Source: JAWSUT01 sp033549345 (GTDB taxonomy: Bacteria; Bacillota; Dethiobacteria; Dethiobacterales; Dethiobacteraceae). From it: a stretch of 64,000 nucleotides of DNA. Positions 48,585 to 56,701 of the stretch are shown here, piece after piece (the first letter of the stretch is position 1; the number at the start of each line of letters is the position of its first letter). The stretch covers positions 12,123 through 76,122 of the forward strand of contig JAWSUT010000015.1 in the NCBI GenBank assembly GCA_033549345.1. The letters run 5' to 3'. The notes beneath the pieces are model-generated. The model saw only the letters and a list, made by a program, of their open reading frames with translations, searched no databases and was not told the DNA's origin. The position numbers and the translations under genes are program-made.

Positions 48585-49307
48585 ATGACCATTGGCATGA
48601 TTGTGCTGGTTGTGGTGGCCATCGTGATTTATCTCGGAGCCGCCCAGCGTGTGTTGGACAGACTCCGCCTGACAGACAGGGCGGCACTGATTTTTTTAGG
48701 CGCTATGGTGGTGGGCGGCTTCCTGCCCGATATCCCCTTAAGCGACAATGTTTCCGTTAATATTGGCGGCGGGATCATCCCCTTTGCCCTGGCAGCGTAT
48801 CTTTTCGCAAAGGCGGGAACAACCAAGGAGAAGGTGCGGGCCGTGGTGGCTGCACTGGTTACGGCGGCAGTCGTTTACGCGACGATGAAAATTATGCCGC
48901 TTGAGCCCACCTATAACATGTTTCTTGACCCCATGTATCTCTTTGCCATTATCGCTGCTGTCGTGGGCTATCTGGCCGGACGTTCCAGGCGTTCTGCATT
49001 CATTGCAGGATCCATGGGCCTTTTACTCACCGACATTATCTCGCGCATTGAGGTAGCAATCCGCGGTGGCTCCGGCAGCATGAGCATCGGCGGTGCCGGG
49101 GTGTTTGATGCCATCGTAATCAGTGGGATCCTGGCTTTGCTGCTGGCAGAAGTATTCGGTGAAACCAGGGAAAGAATTCAGGGCGGTCCGTCAGATGACA
49201 GGCCGGAGAGCCTGCGAAAGGGCCTCTCTGACGCAGAGTTCAGTGAAGAACTGGACAGGGAAGAGATGAAACGCAGCGATGAGGAGGAATACAAAGATGA
49301 AGAATAA
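48585..49307 (+). CDS. DUF1614-type membrane protein
   Basis: Protein of 240 residues with six or so membrane segments (IGMIVLVVVAIVIYLGAA at the start, then LIFLGAMVVGGFLPDIPL and others) and a hydrophilic, acidic tail of about 45 residues (EELDREEMKRSDEEEYKDEE). Layout and the position directly before spoIIP match DUF1614 proteins of Firmicutes; the assignment rests on that memory, not a search. ATG 48585 follows GGAGGT. The stop overlaps spoIIP by 11 bases. Confidence 0.65.
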   Translation: MTIGMIVLVVVAIVIYLGAAQRVLDRLRLTDRAALIFLGAMVVGGFLPDIPLSDNVSVNIGGGIIPFALAAYLFAKAGTTKEKVRAVVAALVTAAVVYATMKIMPLEPTYNMFLDPMYLFAIIAAVVGYLAGRSRRSAFIAGSMGLLLTDIISRIEVAIRGGSGSMSIGGAGVFDAIVISGILALLLAEVFGETRERIQGGPSDDRPESLRKGLSDAEFSEELDREEMKRSDEEEYKDEE

Positions 49308-50523
49308 ACTCTTCGCCGGAAAGCTCATTCTGGTTATGGTGCTGTCGCTATCCCTCCTCTTTCTGGTGGCGGCCAATGACTCCCTGGAAGAAATCTTTGA
49401 TGAATTTGAACACCAAAGCGGAAAAACCTACACTATGGTAGATGAAAGCGGTAACGTGATTATGCGGACCGCGCGCCGGGTTGTGGCGGGCGATGAATAC
49501 ATTAACATGGACAACAACTATTACCGTGTTGTCTCTGTTGAAGGTGAAACGGCACATGCGGAACTGATTGAAAAAGTTACGCTGGCCAAACCGCCAAAGG
49601 AAGGTACTTTAGCGCGGGTCGAGCGGATGCTGCGCAATTCTTTGGCTGTCCAACAGCAGGGCGAACCAAAAAACAAGCGCATTGCGGTCTACAACAGCCA
49701 TGGCGCGGAATCGTATATTGAAGGTGACGGCGTCGAAAGCAAAGATCCCGGCGGCGGCATTCTCGACGTGGGTGACCAATTTGCCCAGGCACTGGAAAAA
49801 CAGAATGTTGAAGTTATTCGCTCCAAAGAGCCGCATACACCGCATGATGCTGGAGCCTACCAGCGTTCCCGGCGGACTGTGGAAGAAGCACTCAAAGAGG
49901 AGCCCGACGCCCTGATTGACGTGCACCGGGATGCTGTGCCTGAAGAAGAGTATCTCGAAGAGGTTAAAGGCAAAGAGCGGGTACAGATTCAGCTGGTGGT
50001 GGGCCGTCAGAACCAGAATATGGCCACAATCCGGGAATTTGCCGAAGGTCTCAAAAATGCGGCCGACGAAAAGTATCCCGGCCTGGTCAAAGGAATTTTC
50101 ATGGCGCGGGGTAACTACAACCAGGATATGTCTCCACGGGCAATTCTGATTGAAGTGGGCTCCCATACAAATAACAAAGATCAGGCTGAAGAATCCGTAG
50201 GCCTGTTTGCCGAAGTGGTCAATGATTATCTCTACGGTACCGAAGAAGGGGAAGACATTGCCAGCCCCGGGCCGTCAACGCCCGGCGGACCGGGCGGGAC
50301 TGCTTTGCGCTCCGTCATGTGGGTTGTATTGGGCCTTGTCCTGGTGGTCGGTGTATTTCTGCTGATCAGCACCGGCGGTTTTGAACAAATGAAAGCCAAA
50401 CTGGGCCAGTTTAAGAACAGGGAATTTTCAAACACCCTGGGCGGCCCAAGGGATGAAGACATTGAAGAGGCCGAATCCTCTGAGAAAAATAAGGACGACG
50501 GCGGAGGTAGGGAAGGGAGCTAA
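49297..50523 (+). CDS. spoIIP: stage II sporulation protein P
   Basis: Cell-wall amidase and endopeptidase of 408 residues that works with SpoIID and SpoIIM during engulfment. An N-terminal membrane anchor/signal (LILVMVLSLSLLFLVAAND) leads to the SpoIIP domain: IAVYNSHGAESYI with a zinc His, DALIDVHRDAVP with catalytic region, and RAILIEVGSHTNNKDQAEES. A second membrane helix near the C-terminus (VMWVVLGLVLVVGVFLLI) is followed by a charged tail. ATG 49297 is chosen for GATGAGGAGGAATAC; the ATG at 49279 is inside that ribosome site. Confidence 0.93.
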   Translation: MKNKLFAGKLILVMVLSLSLLFLVAANDSLEEIFDEFEHQSGKTYTMVDESGNVIMRTARRVVAGDEYINMDNNYYRVVSVEGETAHAELIEKVTLAKPPKEGTLARVERMLRNSLAVQQQGEPKNKRIAVYNSHGAESYIEGDGVESKDPGGGILDVGDQFAQALEKQNVEVIRSKEPHTPHDAGAYQRSRRTVEEALKEEPDALIDVHRDAVPEEEYLEEVKGKERVQIQLVVGRQNQNMATIREFAEGLKNAADEKYPGLVKGIFMARGNYNQDMSPRAILIEVGSHTNNKDQAEESVGLFAEVVNDYLYGTEEGEDIASPGPSTPGGPGGTALRSVMWVVLGLVLVVGVFLLISTGGFEQMKAKLGQFKNREFSNTLGGPRDEDIEEAESSEKNKDDGGGREGS

Positions 50524-50528
50524 TCTCG

Positions 50529-51419
50529 ATGAATCAAAACTTTCTGGCAATTGGCATCGGCATCGTCCTCGGTACAGGGGCCAGATACTGGATGATGCGT
50601 CGCGATGTCCGTCAGTATCCCTCGTACCCGCATGCCGTCGTTAATCATCTGGCGCTGGGTTTTTTGGCGGCCACCCTGGGAGCGGTGGCCGTCCCTGCGC
50701 TGGCGGCACAGGAATACACAGCCGTTACATTTCTGGCACTGGCTGCCACACAATTCAGGGATGTCCGCAATATGGAACGTGAAATGCTGGAGAAGCTTGA
50801 CCGGTCGGTGATGGTCTCGCGGGGGCCTGACTTTATGGAAGGGATTGCCAGGACCTTTGAAGCACGGAACTACCTTGTTCTGTTTGTAGGGCTGGTTGCC
50901 TCAGGTGTCACATTTATGTCCGGCGCAGCACCGGGCATTCTTGCCGGTTTACTTGCTGCGGCCGGCATCAGGCAATTTATGCGCGGTAAGCTGATCAAAG
51001 ACATTGCCAAAGTCAGGCCGGCCAAATTCCGTTTCGAGGGAGCTAACCTGTTCATTGAAGACATCCATATTATGAACCTGGGCCTGCCTGAAGTCCGCGA
51101 AACATATAAAAAACTGGGCAGGGCGGTGATCCTGGAGCCTTTTGATGACAATGCCCGGGAAATTCTGGCCAACAATGGGCAGCGCAGAGCCATTGCCCAT
51201 GATGCAGCCGCACTGCTGGGCATTCACCGGGATGTGGACACACCTGAATTTACACCGATTGTACGGCGGAATACGGAAACAGGCAGAATTGCCATGATTA
51301 TCGTACCCATTGAACCGGACACGGAGTGTCTTCTGCAGGCCGTGCAAAATGTCCCGGTTCTGGAAAGCGCCATTGTCAAACCGCTGGGTTCCCGCGCAGG
51401 GAGATGCGCGGCTGATTAG
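50529..51419 (+). CDS. YIEGIA family membrane protein
   Basis: Protein of 296 residues. The family name motif appears here as DFMEGIARTFEARNY. Two or three N-terminal membrane segments and two in the middle (VLFVGLVASGVTFMSG, GILAGLLAAAGIRQF) precede a soluble C-terminal region. Function is unknown; it is restricted to spore formers as far as I recall. It begins five bases after spoIIP and is followed by its small partner, so one transcription unit is likely. Confidence 0.85.
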   Translation: MNQNFLAIGIGIVLGTGARYWMMRRDVRQYPSYPHAVVNHLALGFLAATLGAVAVPALAAQEYTAVTFLALAATQFRDVRNMEREMLEKLDRSVMVSRGPDFMEGIARTFEARNYLVLFVGLVASGVTFMSGAAPGILAGLLAAAGIRQFMRGKLIKDIAKVRPAKFRFEGANLFIEDIHIMNLGLPEVRETYKKLGRAVILEPFDDNAREILANNGQRRAIAHDAAALLGIHRDVDTPEFTPIVRRNTETGRIAMIIVPIEPDTECLLQAVQNVPVLESAIVKPLGSRAGRCAAD

Positions 51420-51431
51420 GGGGGATTTTTT

Positions 51432-51620
51432 GTGGATGTAGCCATAAGGAAAATGATTTTGGCCGCTGTTACGACAGAGGAGAAATGTATCGGCGGCGTT
51501 CCCGTTTTTTATGCTAAAAACGAGGAAGAGATGGCAAACATGGCCCTGATTCTTTCCCGGGTCCTGGAAGCGGTAGCCCATGATATGGGCAATGGCGTCT
51601 ATATTATTGTCAAGCATTAG
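51432..51620 (+). CDS. capping complex subunit for YIEGIA
   Basis: Small protein of 62 residues. Sequence IRKMILAAVTTEEKCIGGVPVFYA followed by a helix and GNGVYIIVKH matches the family annotated as partner of YIEGIA, here in the expected adjacent position. GTG 51432 follows AGGGGGG. Molecular role unknown. Confidence 0.8.
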   Translation: MDVAIRKMILAAVTTEEKCIGGVPVFYAKNEEEMANMALILSRVLEAVAHDMGNGVYIIVKH

Positions 51621-51650
51621 TAAGCAGACAGAGTTAAAACGGAGGACGGC

Positions 51651-52115
51651 ATGGCGGGAAAAAAAATTATCTATCACTGTTATGGCGGAGCCCATTCTTC
51701 TGTTACAGCCGCCGCCATTCATTTACGAAAATTTAAGCCGCACAAAACGCCAACGCAGGCAGAACTGATGGAGCTTACGCTCTTTGACCGGCAAACAAAA
51801 GAGGGTCACGGGCAGCTGCATTTTTTCGGCGTGGACCAGTGGGATAACCAGGTTTACTCCGTGGGCTGCCGCAATGTGGGCACTTCCGTGGAGAAAGTAT
51901 TAAAACAGGTTTCCGGAATGCTGGAGTTAAAAGACGAGCTGGTTTTTGTGGACACGCTGCACTGTGTCAACATTAAAATGCGCGTAGGCGGCTATATATC
52001 CCGCCGCCTCGGCCTGATCAGGCAAGGCCGTCCCCTGGTGCTGCGGGGCACGCAGGATGCTTATCCGGCTCTTGTGGAGCTTGTGTCCCGGGTTCAGTCT
52101 GAGGTGAGTTCATGA
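51651..52115 (+). CDS. DUF3189 family protein, copy 1
   Basis: Protein of 154 residues. The N-terminal strand and loop IIYHCYGGAHSSVTAAAIHL carries the conserved HCYGGxHSS motif, which looks like a ligand- or phosphate-binding turn; DQWDNQVYSVGCRNVG and VDTLHCVNIKMRVGGY follow. Function unknown; found next to YIEGIA/spoIIP genes in spore formers. The stop overlaps copy 2 as ATGA. Confidence 0.8.
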   Translation: MAGKKIIYHCYGGAHSSVTAAAIHLRKFKPHKTPTQAELMELTLFDRQTKEGHGQLHFFGVDQWDNQVYSVGCRNVGTSVEKVLKQVSGMLELKDELVFVDTLHCVNIKMRVGGYISRRLGLIRQGRPLVLRGTQDAYPALVELVSRVQSEVSS

Positions 52116-52558
52116 ATTATATTTATTTTGGGGTCAATGACCTTTATCTGCCGGCAACTGCCGCCGCCCTCCATCTGGCGCACTTAAGCACAGCATCACC
52201 GCCGACTCAGGAAGAGCTTCGTTCCCTGCCCTACTGCCACGGTGCAGAAAAAGAAGACGAAGGGCAGCTCATCCGGGCCGGCCGGGACAAACAGGGTAAT
52301 CATATCTATGTCACCAGTGTCAAAGGCCACCCGGACGTCATCGTACGGGCTGTAGAGAGCCTGCTTGGCGTTTATCAGATTTCTTTAAACGAAGTGAAAG
52401 TTATCCCCTGTGTTCCGGAGAACCCGCAGATAACAGTACTTTGCAGAATGCTCTCCTTTATTGGCCTGCAAAAAGCTGCGGACCGGTTGATTTGGCAGGT
52501 TGCCCGCAACCGTCATGCTGACTTAGCCGGGCTCAGTGCCGGCGCCGTTTCTTCATAG
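52112..52558 (+). CDS. DUF3189 family protein, copy 2 (motif lost)
   Basis: Paralogue of the preceding gene, 148 residues. The aligned positions read IYFGVNDLYLPATAAALHLAHL, so the HCYGGxHSS turn is gone while the helix and the later GNHIYVTSVKGHPDVIVRAVESLLG part are kept. It is translationally coupled to copy 1 and may be a non-catalytic partner in a heterodimer. Function unknown. Confidence 0.75.
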   Translation: MNYIYFGVNDLYLPATAAALHLAHLSTASPPTQEELRSLPYCHGAEKEDEGQLIRAGRDKQGNHIYVTSVKGHPDVIVRAVESLLGVYQISLNEVKVIPCVPENPQITVLCRMLSFIGLQKAADRLIWQVARNRHADLAGLSAGAVSS

Positions 52559-52574
52559 GCTGCAAATTGTATAA

Positions 52575-52611
52575 AAAAAATGAGTGCGTACCGCTGCGCA
52601 CTCATTTTTTT
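52575..52611. terminator. bidirectional terminator between DUF3189 and disulfide reductase genes
   Basis: AAAATGAGTGCG (52577-52588) pairs with CGCACTCATTTT (52597-52608), with A-run before and T-run after, so it can serve both convergent genes. Confidence 0.9.
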
Positions 52612-52622
52612 GCTCAGACCCC

Positions 52623-53984
52623 CTATTGGGCCAACCCCGCTGAATTGATGCCCTCCGCCAGTGTGGGGTGGATGTGCAGCATATCCTGCAGGTCGAACGT
52701 TGTGGCGCCGAAGCGCATGGCCATGACCAGCTCATGAATGATTTCGCCGGCGCTTTCTCCGATGATATGTGCACCCAGGATTTTTTCGTCTTCTTTCCTG
52801 ACAACGAGTTTGACAAAGCCGGTACGCCTGCCGGTGGCACGGGCTCTGCCCACATATTTAAACGGATATCTCCGGACCTCCACAGTATAGCCTTTTTCTT
52901 TTGCCGCCTGCTCCCCCAGGCCCACTGCGGCAATTTCCGGGTCGGTAAATACAGCATAGGGTATATGCTGGTTTGTTTGTGATATTGCCTCGCCTTTAAA
53001 GAAATGCCTGTTGAGCAGAAAACCGTCATGCCAGGATTTGTGGGTAAACATGGCGCCGCCGAGGCAGTCACCCAGTGCCCAGACACCGGGAGCCGACGTG
53101 GCAAACTGGTCATTAACGGATATATAGCCGCGCTTGTCTGTTACAATACCCGCTTTGTCCAGTGCCAGCCTGTCGGTATTGGGTTGGCGGCCCAGTGCCA
53201 CCATCAGTTTTTCCGCAGTATAGGTTTTTTCATCTTCATTCAGCGTGGCCCGCACCGAGACAGAACCATCTTCCTGCCATACCTTACTTGCTTCCGCCCC
53301 TGTCACCACCGTCACGCCCTCACTTTCGAGAATCTCCCTGAGCAGTTCCGAAATTTCCGGTTCAAGCTTGGGGGCCAGGCGCACATTGCGCTGTATGATT
53401 GTCACACGCACACCAAAGCGGGCAAACATCTGCGCAAATTCCACAGCAATCATGCCGCCGCCCAAAATAACCAGGGTGGCCGGCAGGTTCTGCAGCTCCA
53501 GAGCCGACGTCGACGTCAGAAATTCCGTACTGTCGAGCCCCTGAACCGGCGGAATTGCCGGCCGCGCGCCGGTGGCCACCACAATTTTATCCGCCGATAG
53601 CTCTTCACCGCCGACACTGACACTGCCAGGTCCACTAAAAGCTGCCTCATGCTCATAGAGTGTAATCTGTTTATTTTTCTTCACAGCAGTGTACTGCCCG
53701 TCGCGCATTTCACCGACGACGGAGTTTTTGCGGGCAATCACCTTCTGCCAGTCCACCACAGGCGGCTGAGACAGAATTCCGTAGTTCTGTGCTTCCCGTA
53801 CATGCTGCATGATTTTCGCCGAATAGATCATGGTTTTTGTCGGGATACAGCCAAAATTGATACAGGAGCCGCCCAAAAAACCTGACTCAGCAACAGCCAC
53901 GTCCCAACCGTGCCCGGCGGCGGCACGCGCCACAGTCATGCCCGCCGTACCACCGCCAAGCACGATTAAATTAAACTTTCGCAT
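52623..53984 (-). CDS. dihydrolipoyl dehydrogenase / mercuric reductase family disulfide reductase
   Basis: Class I FAD-disulfide oxidoreductase of 453 residues. FAD motif LGGGTAGMTVARAAAGHG, redox-active C41-x4-C46 in GGSCINFGCIPTK, NAD(P) motif ILGGGMIAVEFAQMFARFG and the C-terminal HIHPTLAE base are intact. No lipoyl or HMA domain and no 2-oxoacid dehydrogenase genes are near, so the disulfide substrate (lipoamide, CoA, mycothiol-like or metal) is open. ATG 53984 follows AGGTGGTGAGAG on the minus strand. Divergent from the cadC-cadA pair. Confidence 0.85.
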   Translation of the reverse strand: MRKFNLIVLGGGTAGMTVARAAAGHGWDVAVAESGFLGGSCINFGCIPTKTMIYSAKIMQHVREAQNYGILSQPPVVDWQKVIARKNSVVGEMRDGQYTAVKKNKQITLYEHEAAFSGPGSVSVGGEELSADKIVVATGARPAIPPVQGLDSTEFLTSTSALELQNLPATLVILGGGMIAVEFAQMFARFGVRVTIIQRNVRLAPKLEPEISELLREILESEGVTVVTGAEASKVWQEDGSVSVRATLNEDEKTYTAEKLMVALGRQPNTDRLALDKAGIVTDKRGYISVNDQFATSAPGVWALGDCLGGAMFTHKSWHDGFLLNRHFFKGEAISQTNQHIPYAVFTDPEIAAVGLGEQAAKEKGYTVEVRRYPFKYVGRARATGRRTGFVKLVVRKEDEKILGAHIIGESAGEIIHELVMAMRFGATTFDLQDMLHIHPTLAEGINSAGLAQ

Positions 53985-54079
53985 TACTCTCACCACCTGT
54001 TCTTGTTTCCTCTATGGTACCGCAAACAGGCTTTGAGGCCCTTAATATTAGATTAAAAACCATTCGAGTAAAAATACTA

Positions 54080-54109
54080 TTGACAGCGGGGAAATACTTT
54101 GCATATAAT
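54080..54109 (+). promoter_or_regulatory. vegetative promoter of the cadC-cadA operon
   Basis: TTGACA (54080-54085), 18-base spacer and TATAAT (54104-54109). Confidence 0.82.
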
Positions 54110-54114
54110 ATAAA

Positions 54115-54136
54115 CAATTAAGCAATCGTTTAATCG
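54115..54136. promoter_or_regulatory. candidate ArsR/SmtB-type operator
   Basis: Imperfect inverted repeat CAATTAA - GCAATCG - TTTAATCG directly after the -10 box and before the repressor gene, the usual place for autoregulation by ArsR/CadC proteins. Confidence 0.5.
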
Positions 54137-54146
54137 AGGTGAAAGT

Positions 54147-54506
54147 ATGAAAGACCATGACTGCTGTCAGGAATTCGCAGTAAATCCCTGCGCCGTATCC
54201 GCAGCCCGTGAAAGGCTGCCCACTCAGGCAACTCTGGAATCACTGGCAAGGATGTTTCAGGCTTTTGGCGATTCCAGCCGCCTGAAAATTATGCTTGCCG
54301 TGCTGGACCGGGAATTGTGTGTCTGTGAACTCGGTGAGCTTTTGGAGATGAGCGCACCGGCTGTGTCCCACCATCTCCGCCGCCTCAGAGACCTTGGTCT
54401 GGTTAAAACCAGGCGGGAAGGAAAGCTGGTTTATTATTCGCTGGATGATGAACATATCCGGGATTTGCTGGTCACCGGCCAGTCCCATGTAGAACACCGC
54501 TTCTAA
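54147..54506 (+). CDS. cadC: ArsR/SmtB family metalloregulator (CadC-like)
   Basis: Winged-helix repressor of 119 residues. The metal-binding ELCVCEL motif (alpha-3 site) is present, with extra N-terminal cysteines (HDCC, NPCAV) as in CadC, where they complete a Cd/Pb site. DNA-binding segment MSAPAVSHHLRRLRDLGLVKTRREGKLVYYSL. It should repress its own operon and release DNA on binding Cd, Pb or Zn. The efflux ATPase follows 23 bases later. Confidence 0.9.
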   Translation: MKDHDCCQEFAVNPCAVSAARERLPTQATLESLARMFQAFGDSSRLKIMLAVLDRELCVCELGELLEMSAPAVSHHLRRLRDLGLVKTRREGKLVYYSLDDEHIRDLLVTGQSHVEHRF

Positions 54507-54529
54507 AGAGACAAAAAGGGGAAATAGTT

Positions 54530-56668
54530 ATGAATCAGGCAACAGCACAAAAACAGGAACAATTACAGGAAAAAACATTCCGGGTGGAGGGGCTTGACTG
54601 CGCCGACTGCGCAAGACAACTGGAGGAAGGGATTGCCGGCCTCAGTGGGGTCGGCGAAGCTGCGCTTTCGTTTACATCAGGAAAGCTTTATTTGCGCTAC
54701 AACGGAGATCTCGGCGAAATCACTAAAATGATTGCCTCTCACGGCTACCGGCTTGTTGCGGAGGACGCAGGGGATGCGGGCACCGCCCTGGCCCGGCAGC
54801 GCGCTGTTTATGCCGGTTTATCGGCTGCAGCAATCCTTGCGGCGGTTGTTTTCAGCTCCATTCACCCCGGCATCTCCGAGGCCATGCTGCTTGTGGCTGT
54901 CCTCACCGGGGGGCACCTGACATTTCGCCGCGGTATGGCCGCCCTCAGGGAAGGACGGCTGGACATGAATACACTGATGACAGTGGCTGTGTCCGGTGCA
55001 CTTTTAATCGGTGAGTGGTGGGAAGCTGCAACGGTGGCTTTTCTTTTTGCCGCCAGTAACGCCCTGGAGACATACACGGCTGAAAAAAACCGCCGTTCCA
55101 TCCGCGCCTTAATGAATCATGTACCCGAAGTGGCCCATCGTATGCAGAATGGCATTCCGGAAACGGTTCCGGTGGAAGCTGTGGATACCGGTGAAGAAAT
55201 CCTTGTCCGTCCCGGCGAAAGAATACCCCTCGACGGTACCGTCACCGGCGGCACATCCTATGTCACAGAGGCGGCTGTCACGGGAGAATCACTACCTGTG
55301 GCCAAAGAGCCCGGAGAACATGTGTATGCCGGCACCTTAAACGGGAACGGTTCTTTGCGCATCCGTGTAAAAGGCCCGGCCAGGGATTCAACCCTGGCAA
55401 AAATTGTCCGTCTTGTTGAGGAAGCCCAGGCGCGCAGAGCGCCGGCCCAGCAGTTTATCGATCGCTTTGCCCGGATTTATACGCCCGCGGTCATCGGCCT
55501 GGCCGCATCTATTGCCATTATCGGTCCCTTTGTGGGCGGAGGCGGTTGGCAGCCGTGGCTTTACCGCGGCCTGGCGCTGTTAATTGTGGCCTGCCCCTGT
55601 GCTCTGGTTGTGTCCACACCGGTCTCCATCGTGGCCGCACTGACCAACGCGACGCGGCACGGCGTTTTAATCAAGGGCGGCAGCTATCTGGAGCAAATCG
55701 GTACAGTCAATGCCATGGTCTTTGACAAGACCGGTACACTGACCAAGGGTTCCCCCATGGTCCAACGTGTCATGGCTTTTGACTATCCCGAAGACCAGCT
55801 TGTACAGACCGCCGCCAGCCTGGAGGCCCATTCGGAACATGTGCTGGCTGAAGCTGTTCTGACCTATGCCCGGGACCGCGGGCTGGCCCTGCTGCCGGCA
55901 GAAAATTTTACCGCCATACCGGGTAAAGGGGTTACAGCCACAGTGGCCGGCAGCGATTACACCCTGGGCTCACCGGCTTTTATGGAGCATCATGGTATCC
56001 CTGTCGCTGCTGTGCTGCAGGAAGTAAGAGGGGGAGAAACACCGGTTATTCTCGCCTCAAATCAACAGGTACGCGGTGCGCTCTACATTAGTGACACCGT
56101 TCGTGAGGAAAGCCGTGCCGTTTTGGATGCGCTGCGGTCCCTCGGTATAAAGAAATTGGCAATGCTGACCGGTGACAGGGAAGAAGCAGCCAGGCCGCTT
56201 GCCGCAAGTCTGGGGCTTGATGATGTGGCCGCCGGCCTTTTGCCCGAAGACAAGGAGTCGGCAGTGCAAAGGCTGCGGGAAAAATACGGAAATGTGGCCA
56301 TGGTAGGCGACGGCATTAATGACGCCCCGGCTCTGGCCAGCGCCACCACGGGCATTGCCATGGGTGTGGCCGGCAGCCCCACAGCGCTGGAAACCGCAGA
56401 CATTGCCCTGATGAGCGACGAACTGGCCAGACTGCCGTTTTTAATCGATTTATCCCGCCAGACGATGCGCATCATTCGCCAAAATATTGCCCTGGCGCTA
56501 CTAATTAAAGGTCTGGCCATTCTCCTGGTCTTTCCGGGCTGGCTGACACTCTGGCTGGCAATTCTGGCCGATATGGGGGCGTCCCTTTTGGTCACGGCAA
56601 ACGGTATGCGGCTTTTGACGGTGAAACCCGGGTTTTTATTTGACACACCCTCCGACGATGTAGGATAA
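54530..56668 (+). CDS. cadA: heavy-metal translocating P1B-type ATPase (Cd/Zn/Pb exporter)
   Basis: Membrane pump of 712 residues. N-terminal HMA domain with CADC (24-27), eight membrane segments, the membrane metal site CPC in VACPCALV (about 355), phosphorylation Asp in DKTGTLT (about 400) and hinge GDGINDAPALA. The CPC type plus the CadC-like repressor points to Cd/Zn/Pb export. ATP drives metal out of the cell. Genes form a two-gene operon. Confidence 0.93.
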   Translation: MNQATAQKQEQLQEKTFRVEGLDCADCARQLEEGIAGLSGVGEAALSFTSGKLYLRYNGDLGEITKMIASHGYRLVAEDAGDAGTALARQRAVYAGLSAAAILAAVVFSSIHPGISEAMLLVAVLTGGHLTFRRGMAALREGRLDMNTLMTVAVSGALLIGEWWEAATVAFLFAASNALETYTAEKNRRSIRALMNHVPEVAHRMQNGIPETVPVEAVDTGEEILVRPGERIPLDGTVTGGTSYVTEAAVTGESLPVAKEPGEHVYAGTLNGNGSLRIRVKGPARDSTLAKIVRLVEEAQARRAPAQQFIDRFARIYTPAVIGLAASIAIIGPFVGGGGWQPWLYRGLALLIVACPCALVVSTPVSIVAALTNATRHGVLIKGGSYLEQIGTVNAMVFDKTGTLTKGSPMVQRVMAFDYPEDQLVQTAASLEAHSEHVLAEAVLTYARDRGLALLPAENFTAIPGKGVTATVAGSDYTLGSPAFMEHHGIPVAAVLQEVRGGETPVILASNQQVRGALYISDTVREESRAVLDALRSLGIKKLAMLTGDREEAARPLAASLGLDDVAAGLLPEDKESAVQRLREKYGNVAMVGDGINDAPALASATTGIAMGVAGSPTALETADIALMSDELARLPFLIDLSRQTMRIIRQNIALALLIKGLAILLVFPGWLTLWLAILADMGASLLVTANGMRLLTVKPGFLFDTPSDDVG

Positions 56669-56701
56669 TAATAAAAGTACTGACGAAGTGGGTGTGCGCG
56701 G

